From NCBI RefSeq assembly GCF_900167535.1, contig NZ_FUYE01000011.1, positions 122,820-186,819 on the forward strand: 64,000 bases of DNA. Reading direction: 5' to 3'. This document shows positions 35,513 to 45,116 of the stretch, one piece after another (position 1 is the first letter of the stretch; every line of letters starts with the position of its first letter). This DNA is from Prosthecobacter debontii. GTDB lineage: Bacteria > Verrucomicrobiota > Verrucomicrobiia > Verrucomicrobiales > Verrucomicrobiaceae. Below the pieces are notes generated by a model. It had not been told where the DNA came from. It made no database searches and saw only the letters and a program-made list of their open reading frames with translations. Both the position numbers and the translations under genes were made by a program.

Positions 35513-36250
35513 TCAACTGACGAGGCGAAGCAGGTAGCGCACCTCCTCCTGCCAGTCATCCCCCTCCACCGTTTGCTGAACGAGACGTTGAAACTCATGC
35601 GCCGCCTCTTTGCGGATTCGGTGCAGGCAGACTTTGAAATCCGAAAGGCTGGGCAGCCCGGCTAAGGTTGCCAGTTCTTGGGAACTGAGGGTTTGCTCTT
35701 TCAAATCCGTCAAAATCAAGGGATGCAAGACGTCATACACTTGCGAGCGATTGCGATAGCCGTAGGAACATTTCAAGGTGCTGAGGACCTGTTGCCAAAG
35801 CTGTCGCGCAAAGGCGCGATCAAAAGCGAGTTCGGGATTCTGAGTGTCCTCACTGGCATGGCGAAGGTACTGGGTCTCCGCCAGGACAAAGTCGAGCGGC
35901 AAATGCTCAATACCTCCGCCCCGGATTTGGGTCTGCTGGCGGGAGAGATTGCTGGAGAGGCGGCGGCGGTAGATGGTGATGATCCAAGTTCGCAGTTTGC
36001 CTTGTTTACCGTCATAGCAGGCAAAACCATCGGCATTGGTCAGGATGTGCTGGAAAAACTCTTGGACGGAATCTGCGGACGTGGGCTCATTCAGGCCCGT
36101 CCGGCGTGCGAAGTCGTAGAGAGGCAGCCAGTAGCGCAGGGCGACTAGGCGGATGGCTTCATCCCTCAGCGCCTGATCTGTGCTCCGGAGCCTGCCGACA
36201 AGCGTTAAGCTTGTTTCTGGAAAACCGTCATTGGCAGAGATGTTCGACAT
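35513..36250 (-). CDS. RNA polymerase ECF-like sigma factor
   Basis: Protein of 245 aa. A region-2-like segment is seen (LVALRYWLPLYDFARR, then SVQEFFQHILTNADGFACYD and GKLRTWIITIYRRRL). The C-terminal half holds a helix-turn-helix-like region-4 segment (LSSQELATLAGLPSLSDFKVCLHRIRKEAAHEF). It is longer than a standard ECF factor and fits the kinase-associated sigma factors common in Verrucomicrobiota and Planctomycetota. It is divergent from the Ser/Thr kinase gene (start 36357), 106 bp away, with a consensus-like TTGACA in that gap (36264-36269). The kinase may control it. Confidence 0.75.
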   Translation of the reverse strand: MSNISANDGFPETSLTLVGRLRSTDQALRDEAIRLVALRYWLPLYDFARRTGLNEPTSADSVQEFFQHILTNADGFACYDGKQGKLRTWIITIYRRRLSSNLSRQQTQIRGGGIEHLPLDFVLAETQYLRHASEDTQNPELAFDRAFARQLWQQVLSTLKCSYGYRNRSQVYDVLHPLILTDLKEQTLSSQELATLAGLPSLSDFKVCLHRIRKEAAHEFQRLVQQTVEGDDWQEEVRYLLRLVS

Positions 36251-36356
36251 GAAGCGACTGATTTTGACACAATCACCTTTTGAATACCGCTTTAGTAGTT
36301 CGGTGGTACAGTTAATCTGTGGATTAATGTGAAATGCCTAGTTTTTTCTTAACAGG

Positions 36357-39300
36357 ATGAGTCCCGGTCCTTCAGACTTAGATGATGATGAAGTGCCCTC
36401 TTTTCAGGCCATCATCGAGAATTCATTGAATGAAGAGAATCTCCCGACCGCTTCCTGGTATGGGCCTGAGATGCTTCCACGTGCCGTCGTGATGCAGCAT
36501 TTACCCCATTACGAGCGTTGGGAGTTTCTGGGAGCCGGTGGCATGGGTATCGTTTATAAAGCTTGGCACAGGGAACTGATGCGGTGGGCCGCGATTAAAT
36601 TCCTGATCCCCCGCCAAGCCAGCTCACCCCGAGCGCTGGCGCGATTCCAAAACGAAGCGGCTGTGCTCGCGCGCCTGCATCATGCCAATATCGTCCCGGT
36701 TCATGACTTTGGTTCGGAAGGCGATGTGGCGTGGCTTGTCATGGAGTATGTGGATGGCATACCGTTGGCGTTATGGGCTAAACAAGCGGTCCGAAAACCC
36801 ATCGAAACGGCTCAAATGCTGGCCAAGATCGCCCGCGCAGTCGGGGTCGCCCATGCGGCTGGCATCGTTCATCGTGACTTGAAGCCGGGCAATATTTTGG
36901 TGGTGGATAATGAGCCCGTGCTTCTGGATTTCGGTCTCGCTCAGCATGCCGCATGGCAGCATGATACTCGCCTCACCGAGGCGGGTGAGCTTGCTGGCAC
37001 CGTGGCTTACCTGGCACCAGAACAGGTGGACCCAACCCTGGGTGAACCCTCCCCGGCGACCGACGTCCATGCCTGTGGGGTGATGTTGTTCGAGCTCTTG
37101 GCAGGGCGGCTGCCACGTTCAGGCTTGGCCTCTCAAATCATTACCAGGCTGCATGAAGATAAACAACCACCACGCCTGGGGAGCGCGGTCAAATCGGTTC
37201 GCAAGGAGCTTGATGCCATCTGCTGGAGATCCATGCAGCGCATCCCGGAAGATCGATATGCCAACGGGACGTCACTGGCTGAAGATTTGGAACGCTTTTT
37301 AGATGGCCGACCTGTCCGTGCCAGGAATCCCGACTGGTTGGAAACGGCCTATCTCACAGTACGACGCTATCCATGGCTCATTGCGGCAGCAAGCGTGGCC
37401 CTCTTTGCCATGGTGATCGCCGTCTGGTCCATCCGACGCATGGAGTGGAGTAAGGAGCGCGCAAGTCTTCTCTCCGAAATCCATCATCAATTGGCCAGTC
37501 CCGACTGGACCTCCGAACGGCTGGCCCTCACAGAGAAAAACTTATCTAAAATGAAGACCCTCGACACGGTCTTCGGCAGGTATCTCACAGAATCTCTCAT
37601 CAACCGAACTCATGCCGAGGTCGTTCGGCTGATGGATGAGCCTCGCCTTTCGGAACAGGAACGGGATCAAGTTGGCGAATTCATCGCTGTTTTAAAAAGC
37701 AAAAAATATCCCGAGGCAGAGGCGTTGGCACAAGACTGGGCTGCACGTGACTTGGCGTGGGAGACGATCGGAAGTTTCAATGCCATTTCGGGTCAGGGAA
37801 TGGCGCCAAATGTTTTGCGCAGGGGTGGGTGGAAAATGTTATCCGATGGAATCCATGCCGTTCCCAAATCGTCTGGCCAGACGTGGAGTTCCCTGTTGGG
37901 GGTCCAGAAAGTGGAAGGAGCGATTGAAATCGAAGTGGAGTTCGGTCCGCATTGGCAACAATCCAAAGCCTGTGGGATCAACCTTCTGATTCCTGCGCTT
38001 AAAGATGTGCGCTTTTTTGTCTATCAAGCGGAGCGCTTTGCCAATCTTTTGCCGACCTTTGAAAATCCGCAGAAAGAGATGGTTATGGCCATTTCGGTGG
38101 AAGATGCCCCCGTGACTTACATGCTTCTGCCGCCTGAGGTGCAAAAGAGCTCTCATCTGGTGATGCGCGGTCGTTATGAAAATGGTGACATGCAAATGTC
38201 TCTCAATGGCGGTGATCTCTTGCATTTCACCAGTGTATTTGATTTGGCTCGTCCGCTGACGAACACTTCGTTTTCCATTGTCCTCCCCAGCGAGACGAGC
38301 CTGCATAGGGTGGAACTGAGGCGCCGAAACATGACCGTGCCGGCCTCACCATTTGCCAAAGCAGATGACTTGGTCAGCGCTGGCCATCCAGAGGAAGCCA
38401 TTAAAATCTATGAGAAGTACCTCAATCGGGCCAGTGTACAGACCGAATGTCGGTTTAAGTATGCCGCCTGTCTCGACAGTTTAGGGCGTCCTGTCGATGC
38501 CATTCAAGTGTGGCAGCAAGTGGCGGAAGAGTCGCAAGAACCTTGGAAGAGTTTTGCCATGTATGAACTCTGGCGCTGCCAGCTCAGCCAAGGAGACATG
38601 GAAAGTGCAAACGCCTGGTTCGACTTACTGATGGCGACACGCCTGCCTCAAATCGTCGCTATGGGGATCCCCACCGCCGAGCGTTTGTTGTTGAATCAGC
38701 ATTATCTCCCTTTCACTCGAAGCCTCAATTGTCTGCGCCTCTTGCCCAACCAGATTGAGGATATCGATCGAGCGGTGCGGGTGCAAAAGTTTCTCGGGGC
38801 CGATGATCGTGAAATTGCCGTGAGAGTTGCGATGGCGTTTCACTTTGCCGAGCGTGACAACCAAGCCCGCCAATATTTTTCACGTGCCATCTCAGCCATC
38901 AGACCTTCCACAGTACTGCCGCAGGCGGAGGCTGAGTTAACGTTATCATGCCTGGATCAGTGGGCCAGTGTAGGTGCTTCGGATGGGGATGAGATTTTCC
39001 AAGTCTCATTAAAAGCCTGGTTGGAAGCGGTCAGAGGTAGGCCGGTCCCCTATCGGGCGATTCCACAGCTTGAGGATTTGCGCCGGAGACTACGGCGAGG
39101 GGTGGTTTTAAAACCCCCGCACTTAGAACTGCTTAACGGCTTGATCTCAGCGCCGGATGTTCTTGCGAGGCATCGGATCGAAGCCTGTCTGATGGCTGGC
39201 GAGATCGAAAAAGACCCTGTGCGCCAGCAGGCTGTGTGGAAACAGGCCGCTGAACTCCTTCAATTGAAGGAGGTTGTGCAAGATTACTCCCAACAAAAAT

Positions 39301-39896
39301 TGCATGTCGAATTCGTAGCCCGCAGTTTGGCAAGAGGCTGGACGCCCAATCAAACGATCGAGTGGATGGCCGCTGTTTTGGGTAAAACACGTCCTCTCGT
39401 GCAGAAAGAAAGATGGGCTGGACCTTTGATTGGGAGTTTGTCAGGAGAAGAATTCGCGCGTGCTTTCAATCGGGTGTTGCACACCGAACGAGGGCGCCAG
39501 TTTGCGCATGATTACATTCTCCGTTCCAGATTGGCTCGTGATCTTGCGAAGGAGGCTTTCCAGATGGTGCTAGTCGCCATCTTCAGCGAAGGGACGGGAG
39601 AACGGATCGAAGATCCGTTGGTGACGAAAAATGCAGAACTCTTGGTTCGGGCGTTTTGTAACCACCAGCTTTCGGAGGTGTCCCTCATGCAGTTTCATAT
39701 TTTGTGGAGCGGCATCAAGACGCCTGCCACCTGGGATGTCTTGATTGAAAACCTGGATCCGGGTTTCAAGGAATCGTTGGCAGCTTTGCTGGCGAAGCGT
39801 TACCAAAAACTGGGCAAATCTGAGGAATCTGCCGAATTCACCCGATTGAGCGAAAAAGAAAAACCTGCGCCGAAGACGACGCAGGTTTCTCAATGA
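36357..39896 (+). CDS. Serine/threonine protein kinase with membrane helix and C-terminal sensor region
   Basis: Protein of 1179 aa. The kinase domain (about 54-320) has a GAGGMGIVYKAW loop, catalytic Lys about 81 (AAIKFL), HRDLKPGN at about 172-179, DFG at 191-193 and an APE at 220-222. A membrane helix is at about 340-358 (LIAAASVALFAMVIAVW), so the C-terminal 800 residues face outside. That part contains TPR-like helical pairs (e.g. AIKIYEKYLNRASVQTECRFKYAACLD) and a beta-type segment before them. Such kinases often pair with ECF sigma factors; the divergent sigma gene supports this. The last codons contain the terminator of the opposite gene. Confidence 0.93.
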   Translation: MSPGPSDLDDDEVPSFQAIIENSLNEENLPTASWYGPEMLPRAVVMQHLPHYERWEFLGAGGMGIVYKAWHRELMRWAAIKFLIPRQASSPRALARFQNEAAVLARLHHANIVPVHDFGSEGDVAWLVMEYVDGIPLALWAKQAVRKPIETAQMLAKIARAVGVAHAAGIVHRDLKPGNILVVDNEPVLLDFGLAQHAAWQHDTRLTEAGELAGTVAYLAPEQVDPTLGEPSPATDVHACGVMLFELLAGRLPRSGLASQIITRLHEDKQPPRLGSAVKSVRKELDAICWRSMQRIPEDRYANGTSLAEDLERFLDGRPVRARNPDWLETAYLTVRRYPWLIAAASVALFAMVIAVWSIRRMEWSKERASLLSEIHHQLASPDWTSERLALTEKNLSKMKTLDTVFGRYLTESLINRTHAEVVRLMDEPRLSEQERDQVGEFIAVLKSKKYPEAEALAQDWAARDLAWETIGSFNAISGQGMAPNVLRRGGWKMLSDGIHAVPKSSGQTWSSLLGVQKVEGAIEIEVEFGPHWQQSKACGINLLIPALKDVRFFVYQAERFANLLPTFENPQKEMVMAISVEDAPVTYMLLPPEVQKSSHLVMRGRYENGDMQMSLNGGDLLHFTSVFDLARPLTNTSFSIVLPSETSLHRVELRRRNMTVPASPFAKADDLVSAGHPEEAIKIYEKYLNRASVQTECRFKYAACLDSLGRPVDAIQVWQQVAEESQEPWKSFAMYELWRCQLSQGDMESANAWFDLLMATRLPQIVAMGIPTAERLLLNQHYLPFTRSLNCLRLLPNQIEDIDRAVRVQKFLGADDREIAVRVAMAFHFAERDNQARQYFSRAISAIRPSTVLPQAEAELTLSCLDQWASVGASDGDEIFQVSLKAWLEAVRGRPVPYRAIPQLEDLRRRLRRGVVLKPPHLELLNGLISAPDVLARHRIEACLMAGEIEKDPVRQQAVWKQAAELLQLKEVVQDYSQQKLHVEFVARSLARGWTPNQTIEWMAAVLGKTRPLVQKERWAGPLIGSLSGEEFARAFNRVLHTERGRQFAHDYILRSRLARDLAKEAFQMVLVAIFSEGTGERIEDPLVTKNAELLVRAFCNHQLSEVSLMQFHILWSGIKTPATWDVLIENLDPGFKESLAALLAKRYQKLGKSEESAEFTRLSEKEKPAPKTTQVSQ
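39852..39888 (-). terminator. Rho-independent terminator of the PQQ-propeller gene, inside the kinase 3' end
   Basis: AAACCTGCG (39861-39869) pairs with CGCAGGTTT (39880-39888), a 9-bp stem. On the minus strand a T-rich run follows (39860-39852). It lies 32 bp beyond the stop of the minus-strand PQQ gene and within the coding end of the convergent kinase gene. Confidence 0.75.
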
Positions 39897-39920
39897 CTGA
39901 AGTTGAGGCGTTTGCCCGAC

Positions 39921-41198
39921 TCAATGAATCTCTAAGCACACGCCTTCTTTGGTGCTGCGAGCAAAGATGCGATCGTAGGCCAGAACGGGGTAGCTCCACA
40001 CTTTGCCGTCCAGGACATCATCGCGCTTCAGCTCGATGTATTTTTCGGGGTTGGCTTCCACCACGACGATCTCGCCTTTGTCGCTGAGAGCGATGATTTT
40101 ATCACCTGCCAAGATGGCCTGGCCAGGGCCAAAGCCGGGCTCTTTCCACATGTCTTTTCCCGTGCGGATGTCCACGCAGGCCAGAGGGCCAGCCCCGTAT
40201 TCCTTGAAGCTGAACATGCCATAGAGATAACCATCCTTCACGAAGGGGGTGCTCCAGTGATTGAAGCACTCGTTTTCCCGACGCCAGATCTGTTCCGCCG
40301 AGAAGTCGTTGCCTTTTTTGCTGACCTTGAAGGCACCTGCTCCCACGCCGTAACCGGCCGAGCAATAGACGATATCTTCCCACACCACAGGGCTGGCCGC
40401 CGTGGAGACTTTGAAGGGGTAATCCGCACGCCAGAGCACCTTACCATTTTCCGGTGTCACGGCGACGAGGCCCACTTGGGTGAAAAAGATGGCCTGATGC
40501 ACACCATGGATGTCCGCAAGGATCGGGGTGGCATGGGTCATCTTGTCGTTCTCACCTTTCCACACGACATCTCCGGTCTCCTTATTCAGGCCGAGCAGGG
40601 CTTGGCCTTCACCGCCCCCGCACATGAGCAGGATGTTGCCATCAATCACAGGTGAGGCGGCGTTCTGCCACTTGATCTGCACACCGGCGTTCTCCTTCAT
40701 CACGTCACGGTTCCAGATCGGCTTACCCGTCGCTGCGTCAAAGCAGAAGACTCCGAGGTTGGCATCGATGGCATAAACCTTGTCGCCATTCACCACGGGA
40801 GTGGAACGAGGGCCATCGCCACCTTTGTTTTCAGGGGTGCCCGCGTCACCACCACCATCATATTTATTGATCACCGTCAGTGGCTTGCTCCACAGCTCTT
40901 TGCCAGTCCGCACATCCAGTGCCACCAGGGTTTCGCCGACGTTACCTTCACTCTCACCAGTGACGATGGTAAAGGCCTTGGCACCAGCGACCGCAAAAGA
41001 ACTGAATCCGCTAGGGGTATCGGTCTTCCACAGGGTCTTGATTTGGGCGTTCTTCCAGTTGGCCACTTTGGTGGCGGCGGTGGTGCCGTCATTGTTCGGG
41101 CCGCGAAACTTGCCCCATTCGGCAGGGGCGGTTTGGGCATAGAGTCCGGCTGTCGTGAGCAGAGAGCCACTGATCAGGGCAAGGGTAGAGCGGTTCAT
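39921..41198 (-). CDS. Secreted PQQ-type beta-propeller protein
   Basis: Protein of 425 aa with a signal peptide (TLALISGSLLTTAGLYA). Repeated segments such as GKELWSKPL, GKPIWNRDV, GDVVWKGEN, GKVLWRADYP and GKDMWKEPG are PQQ/BamB-like propeller blades with the tryptophan-docking pattern. These proteins bind ligands or act as scaffolds in the periplasm; no bound cofactor need be implied. It lies downstream of the GspF-like gene (87-bp gap), on the same strand. Confidence 0.88.
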   Translation of the reverse strand: MNRSTLALISGSLLTTAGLYAQTAPAEWGKFRGPNNDGTTAATKVANWKNAQIKTLWKTDTPSGFSSFAVAGAKAFTIVTGESEGNVGETLVALDVRTGKELWSKPLTVINKYDGGGDAGTPENKGGDGPRSTPVVNGDKVYAIDANLGVFCFDAATGKPIWNRDVMKENAGVQIKWQNAASPVIDGNILLMCGGGEGQALLGLNKETGDVVWKGENDKMTHATPILADIHGVHQAIFFTQVGLVAVTPENGKVLWRADYPFKVSTAASPVVWEDIVYCSAGYGVGAGAFKVSKKGNDFSAEQIWRRENECFNHWSTPFVKDGYLYGMFSFKEYGAGPLACVDIRTGKDMWKEPGFGPGQAILAGDKIIALSDKGEIVVVEANPEKYIELKRDDVLDGKVWSYPVLAYDRIFARSTKEGVCLEIH

Positions 41199-41285
41199 AG
41201 AAATGGGTGCGAGCCGTTTTGAACGGATTTCAGGCGCGGAGTCTTGCCAAACCAGCGTCTTACAGCAAGCAAAGTCCTAGAAAAT

Positions 41286-42275
41286 TCACAAATTCTCCAT
41301 GAGTTGCCGGACCTCACCATAGTAACCCGCAACCATGGCGTAGATCCGATAAACGACGAAGACGACAATGATTGCGTATCCGATCTTGGGAATCCAGAGG
41401 CTGGCCCGTTGAAGAGCCTGCTCGGCATTTTCACTCTCCCACTCGGCCCACCGAGCCATTTCCTCATCCAGTCTGCCGACTTCCTCCGCCGTGGCCATGG
41501 CGTTGACGAAGAGCGTATCAAAGCCGTTCGAACTCGCCAAAGCGGAGGCTAAGGGTTCTCCCGCCTCCACATCTTGAGCCGCTTTTTCAGAGCCCGCTTT
41601 GAGCAAACCCGATTGAGAAGCTTCCCCCGCCATCTGGCAGACGGTTGAGATGCGGATGCTCGATAAAAGTCCAGCGTGGAAGACGCGGCAAAAACGTGCC
41701 AAAGCCCAATGCCGACGAGCCGCCCCGAGCCAAGGCAGGCGATTGAGCTGAGCGTCCATGGCTTGCGAGTGGGCTGCCATGAGATTGACCCTTTTCCATA
41801 TCCAACCGGCGCATCCTAACCCGATCCAGAGCAACAGGAAGGCACCTCCTACCCGGGAGAGAAAACCTTCAGCATCACCCCGAGAAACCGCAGCGGGAAT
41901 TTCAGGCAGTAAGATGGCCAGATGCAGCAGAATCAGAGGATAAACCATGGCGCTACGCATCTGCCGAGTTGCTTTGCTAGAGGCTTCGTAATAATGAGCG
42001 AGGTGACCGAAGGCGGTGCTGAGTTGACCACTATGCTCGCCAGCCTGAATCATGGCCAAATCCAGTCCGGTAATGAGGCTGCTGTTATGAAGGCGGAGGG
42101 CTTCCGTGAGACTATGACCTTCAGCAAGACCACGCTGCAAACCGAGGGCGAATTGTCGGCTCGCAGGCGGTGTCTTTTGGGCAAGCAGCAGGGTCAAAGA
42201 ACGATCCAGGTGAAAGCCCGCCTGGATCATTTTGGCGAGCTCTCGGTAGAGCGCAGTTTTTTCCGCAGCATTCAT
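41286..42275 (-). CDS. Type II secretion/type IV pilus GspF/PilC-like protein
   Basis: Protein of 329 aa. It has a GspF-type domain with SLTLLLAQKTPPASRQ, a GLAEGHSLTEALR stretch (the conserved G-xxL-xxAL motif), three membrane helices (about residues 109-125, 142-160 and 305-325) and a second repeat (EAGEPLASALASS, MATAEEVGRLDEEMARWA). GspF is the inner-membrane platform of type II secretion. The gene is alone here, away from the secretin gene at 58.4-60.7 kb, as is common in these bacteria. Confidence 0.85.
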   Translation of the reverse strand: MNAAEKTALYRELAKMIQAGFHLDRSLTLLLAQKTPPASRQFALGLQRGLAEGHSLTEALRLHNSSLITGLDLAMIQAGEHSGQLSTAFGHLAHYYEASSKATRQMRSAMVYPLILLHLAILLPEIPAAVSRGDAEGFLSRVGGAFLLLWIGLGCAGWIWKRVNLMAAHSQAMDAQLNRLPWLGAARRHWALARFCRVFHAGLLSSIRISTVCQMAGEASQSGLLKAGSEKAAQDVEAGEPLASALASSNGFDTLFVNAMATAEEVGRLDEEMARWAEWESENAEQALQRASLWIPKIGYAIIVVFVVYRIYAMVAGYYGEVRQLMENL

Positions 42276-42322
42276 GGACTCATGATCTGAATTGAGCAGA
42301 CAGAATCGAGTTCAAAATGAAC

Positions 42323-43510
42323 TCAATGATCGGACGCATACCGGTAGGCCTTCAGGAGAGATTCGACACTGCGATCCCAGCTCAGTTCTTCCGTGAGTCG
42401 TTGATGACCGATTTGGCCCATGCGTTGGCGGCGTGGGGCGTCGTCCAGTAGCTCCAAGATGCCATCGCCTAACTGAATGGCTGAGTTCTCTTCGATGTAC
42501 AAGGCGGCGTCACCTGCGGAGTAGCGTCCTTCACGAGTGCCAAATAGGACTTGGGGTTTGGCAAAGGCCATGTACTCCAGCGTCTTGTTCATCGTGCAGT
42601 GGTCGTTGTAGTCGTTGATGGGATCACAGGCCACCCCCAGGTCCATGGTCTTCAATCCCGTAAACAAGAATTCGTTGCTGACTCTTCCTGGCATGGAGAT
42701 GAAGTCCTGGAGGCCGAGTGAATCTCGCAGTCTCACCAACTCATCATGCTCGGGACCACTCCCCATGAGGAGGAACTGCACATCCGTGCGTTGGCGAGTT
42801 CCCACGATGTATTTCGCGGCTTCGATGAGGTAATGCACGCCATCCGCATTTCCCATGACGCCGATGTACCCGACGAGAAAAGTCCGGCCGTTTTTAAGGG
42901 CGGGATCAGCGGAGATGGCAGTATCCAATTGGTTAGGCGCCGTGCGCACCACATAAACTTCATCGTCACGCTTACTCCCGCGTTTTTTCACGGCGGCGAG
43001 TACACTTTGATTGGTGGCCATCACGGCGTTGGCGAGGGCCAAGGTGCAGCGTTCCGCCGCTCTTACAGCCCAATACAGCCATCCCCGCCGACCAAACTTG
43101 GCTTCGAACATTTCAGGCCAAAGATCGTGAACATCATAGATTACCTTCACGCCTCCGAGTAGCTTGAACGGCCACGCGACGAGGAAGAGTAAATCGGGAG
43201 GATTGCAGAGATGGATGATGTCAAAACCCTGTCGTTTCCAAGCCTTAAGCGCGCAGGTCCACTCGCCCCAAAGCGCCGTGGCATATTCCAAGATGAATCC
43301 ACGGATGCCCCGAGCCTCATCGCTGATCCAATGCCGATAAATCTGGATGCCTTCCAGGAGCTCTTCGGCCTGGGTGTAGCCGCGCATTTGTGGGCAGATC
43401 ACAGTGACGGTGTAGCCCGCATCACGTAGAGCACAGGCTTCTTGCCACACACGACGATCCAGAGGAACGGGCAGATTTTCGACAAGGATCAGGACGCGCT
43501 GGCTGGCCAT
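42323..43510 (-). CDS. Family 4-type glycosyltransferase
   Basis: Protein of 395 aa. The N-terminus (RVLILVENLPVPLDRRVWQEACALRDAGYTV) matches GT-B glycosyltransferases that act on exopolysaccharide. A UDP-sugar-binding C-terminal region is seen (VGYIGVMGNADGVHYLIEAA, GSGPEHDEL, PGRVSNEFLFTG, YSAGDAALYIEENS). No signal peptide. It probably adds a sugar to a lipid-linked or surface polysaccharide. It is divergent from the sulfatase gene at 43600 with an 89-bp gap. Confidence 0.9.
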   Translation of the reverse strand: MASQRVLILVENLPVPLDRRVWQEACALRDAGYTVTVICPQMRGYTQAEELLEGIQIYRHWISDEARGIRGFILEYATALWGEWTCALKAWKRQGFDIIHLCNPPDLLFLVAWPFKLLGGVKVIYDVHDLWPEMFEAKFGRRGWLYWAVRAAERCTLALANAVMATNQSVLAAVKKRGSKRDDEVYVVRTAPNQLDTAISADPALKNGRTFLVGYIGVMGNADGVHYLIEAAKYIVGTRQRTDVQFLLMGSGPEHDELVRLRDSLGLQDFISMPGRVSNEFLFTGLKTMDLGVACDPINDYNDHCTMNKTLEYMAFAKPQVLFGTREGRYSAGDAALYIEENSAIQLGDGILELLDDAPRRQRMGQIGHQRLTEELSWDRSVESLLKAYRYASDH

Positions 43511-43599
43511 GAGACAAAGCCTTGTCTCGCTGATCCAATCCGCAAGTGAGCTTATCGATTTTCACGCGAAATCACGGTCTTTGGCATCGTTCCCCTGAG

Positions 43600-44988
43600 A
43601 TGCGCTATTTTCTGTTGTTCCTGTTTGTCTGCAGTTCCCTCCTGGCGGCTCAGCCCAACATCATTCTCATCGTCAGTGATGATCAGGGATATCCGGACCT
43701 GAGCTGCATCGGCACTAAACCAGTGAAAACCCCGAATCTGGACAAGCTCGCGGCAACGGGAGTGCGCGGGACGGATTTTTATGTCACTTGGTGCGCTTGT
43801 ACACCCTCACGTGGGAGCATCCTGACGGGACGTTACCCACCACGCAATGGACTCTATGACATGGTGCGCAACGATCTCGTGAACTATGGTTATGTCTATT
43901 CGCTCTCGGAATATTCGGTGTCGCCCGAGATGACCTTGGGACTCGACCCGAAGGAAGTGACCATCGGCGACATGCTGAAAAAAGCAGGCTATGCCACCGG
44001 GTGCGTTGGCAAATGGGACATGGGTCAAGCCAAGCGTTATCTGCCGCTTCAGCGCGGCTTTGACTTCTTCTATGGCCATGGCAACAACGGCATCGATTAC
44101 TACACCCACGAACGTTATGGGGTGCCCTCCTTGTTCCGTGGTAATGAACGCACCCAGGAAGATCGGGGGAAATACATCACCGATGTGTTTCGCCGGGAAG
44201 CTCTCTACTTCATGAATGAGCATCTGGGGCGCAAACCTCTCTTTCTCTATCTGGCATTCAATGCTCCGCATAGCGCCTCTTCATTCCCTGAGGACACCGT
44301 TGCGGGTAAAAAGAAGAGCGGGGTGGGTGTGCAGGCACCGGAAGAGTATGTGGCGATGTATCGTGACACGGTGAAGGACGAAAAACTGGCGCGTTATTAT
44401 GCGGCCGTGACCTGTATGGACGATGCCATTGGCGAGCTCATGAAGACTGTGGAGAAGGCAGGGCAAAGCGAGAACACGCTGTTCCTCTTCCTTTCAGATA
44501 ACGGCGGCAGTGGCAATGGTGGCAATGCTCCTCTGAGAGGCAGCAAGAGCACCATGTGGGAAGGAGGCCTGCGGGTGCCTTTCATTGCCTGCTGGCCGGG
44601 TAAGCTGCCTGCGGGGAAAGTGACGAATGAGTTCATCACCTCCCTCGAGCTCGTGCCTACCCTCCTGGGTGTGGCTGAGACAACACCGCCTCAAGACATC
44701 ACCCTGGATGGCTTCGACATGCTGCCGATTCTTCAGGGAAAAGCGAAGTCCTCGAGACAAGACATGTTCTGGCAGCGCCAAGATGATAAGGCCGCTCGAG
44801 TGGGCCATTGGAAGTGGCTGGATTCCGCCAAGGGCAAAGGTCTCTATGATTTGAGTACGGACATCGGTGAAACCAAGGATCTCTCCCAAGAGAAACCCGA
44901 GGTGCTGAAGATGATGCAAGACCGCTTCACCGCCTGGCGCCGGGAGATGGATGCCACCGAGCCCCGTGGACCGTTTCGTGACTATTGA
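43600..44988 (+). CDS. Secreted sulfatase (arylsulfatase-type)
   Basis: Protein of 462 aa from ATG 43600 (signal peptide MRYFLLFLFVCSSLLAA); the ORF start at 43546 adds an unrelated leader. It has the metal-binding IVSDDQGYPDLSC segment, a formylglycine site CTPSRGS, TGRYPPRNG, and later SDNGGSGNGGNAPLRGSKSTMWEGGLRVPF. It hydrolyses sulfate esters of polysaccharides. It differs in motif and size from the iduronate-type sulfatase at 28.0-29.5 kb. The following gene is 128 bp away. Confidence 0.92.
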   Translation: MRYFLLFLFVCSSLLAAQPNIILIVSDDQGYPDLSCIGTKPVKTPNLDKLAATGVRGTDFYVTWCACTPSRGSILTGRYPPRNGLYDMVRNDLVNYGYVYSLSEYSVSPEMTLGLDPKEVTIGDMLKKAGYATGCVGKWDMGQAKRYLPLQRGFDFFYGHGNNGIDYYTHERYGVPSLFRGNERTQEDRGKYITDVFRREALYFMNEHLGRKPLFLYLAFNAPHSASSFPEDTVAGKKKSGVGVQAPEEYVAMYRDTVKDEKLARYYAAVTCMDDAIGELMKTVEKAGQSENTLFLFLSDNGGSGNGGNAPLRGSKSTMWEGGLRVPFIACWPGKLPAGKVTNEFITSLELVPTLLGVAETTPPQDITLDGFDMLPILQGKAKSSRQDMFWQRQDDKAARVGHWKWLDSAKGKGLYDLSTDIGETKDLSQEKPEVLKMMQDRFTAWRREMDATEPRGPFRDY

Positions 44989-45116
44989 GAGTGAGTTTAG
45001 GAAGGGGGAAGTGTGGTTTTCCGATTTTTACGCAAGTCGGAGGGTGGGCATGCATCAGGGGGATGAAGGGCAGCGAGACGTTGCTCGGATTTACCTGACT
45101 TCAGCATTTCCATCTC

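Noticed and set aside
45001..45116. Possible small gene between the sulfatase and the secreted unknown protein
   Set aside because: The open frame there is short, shares a frame with the next gene's shadow and has no supported start.
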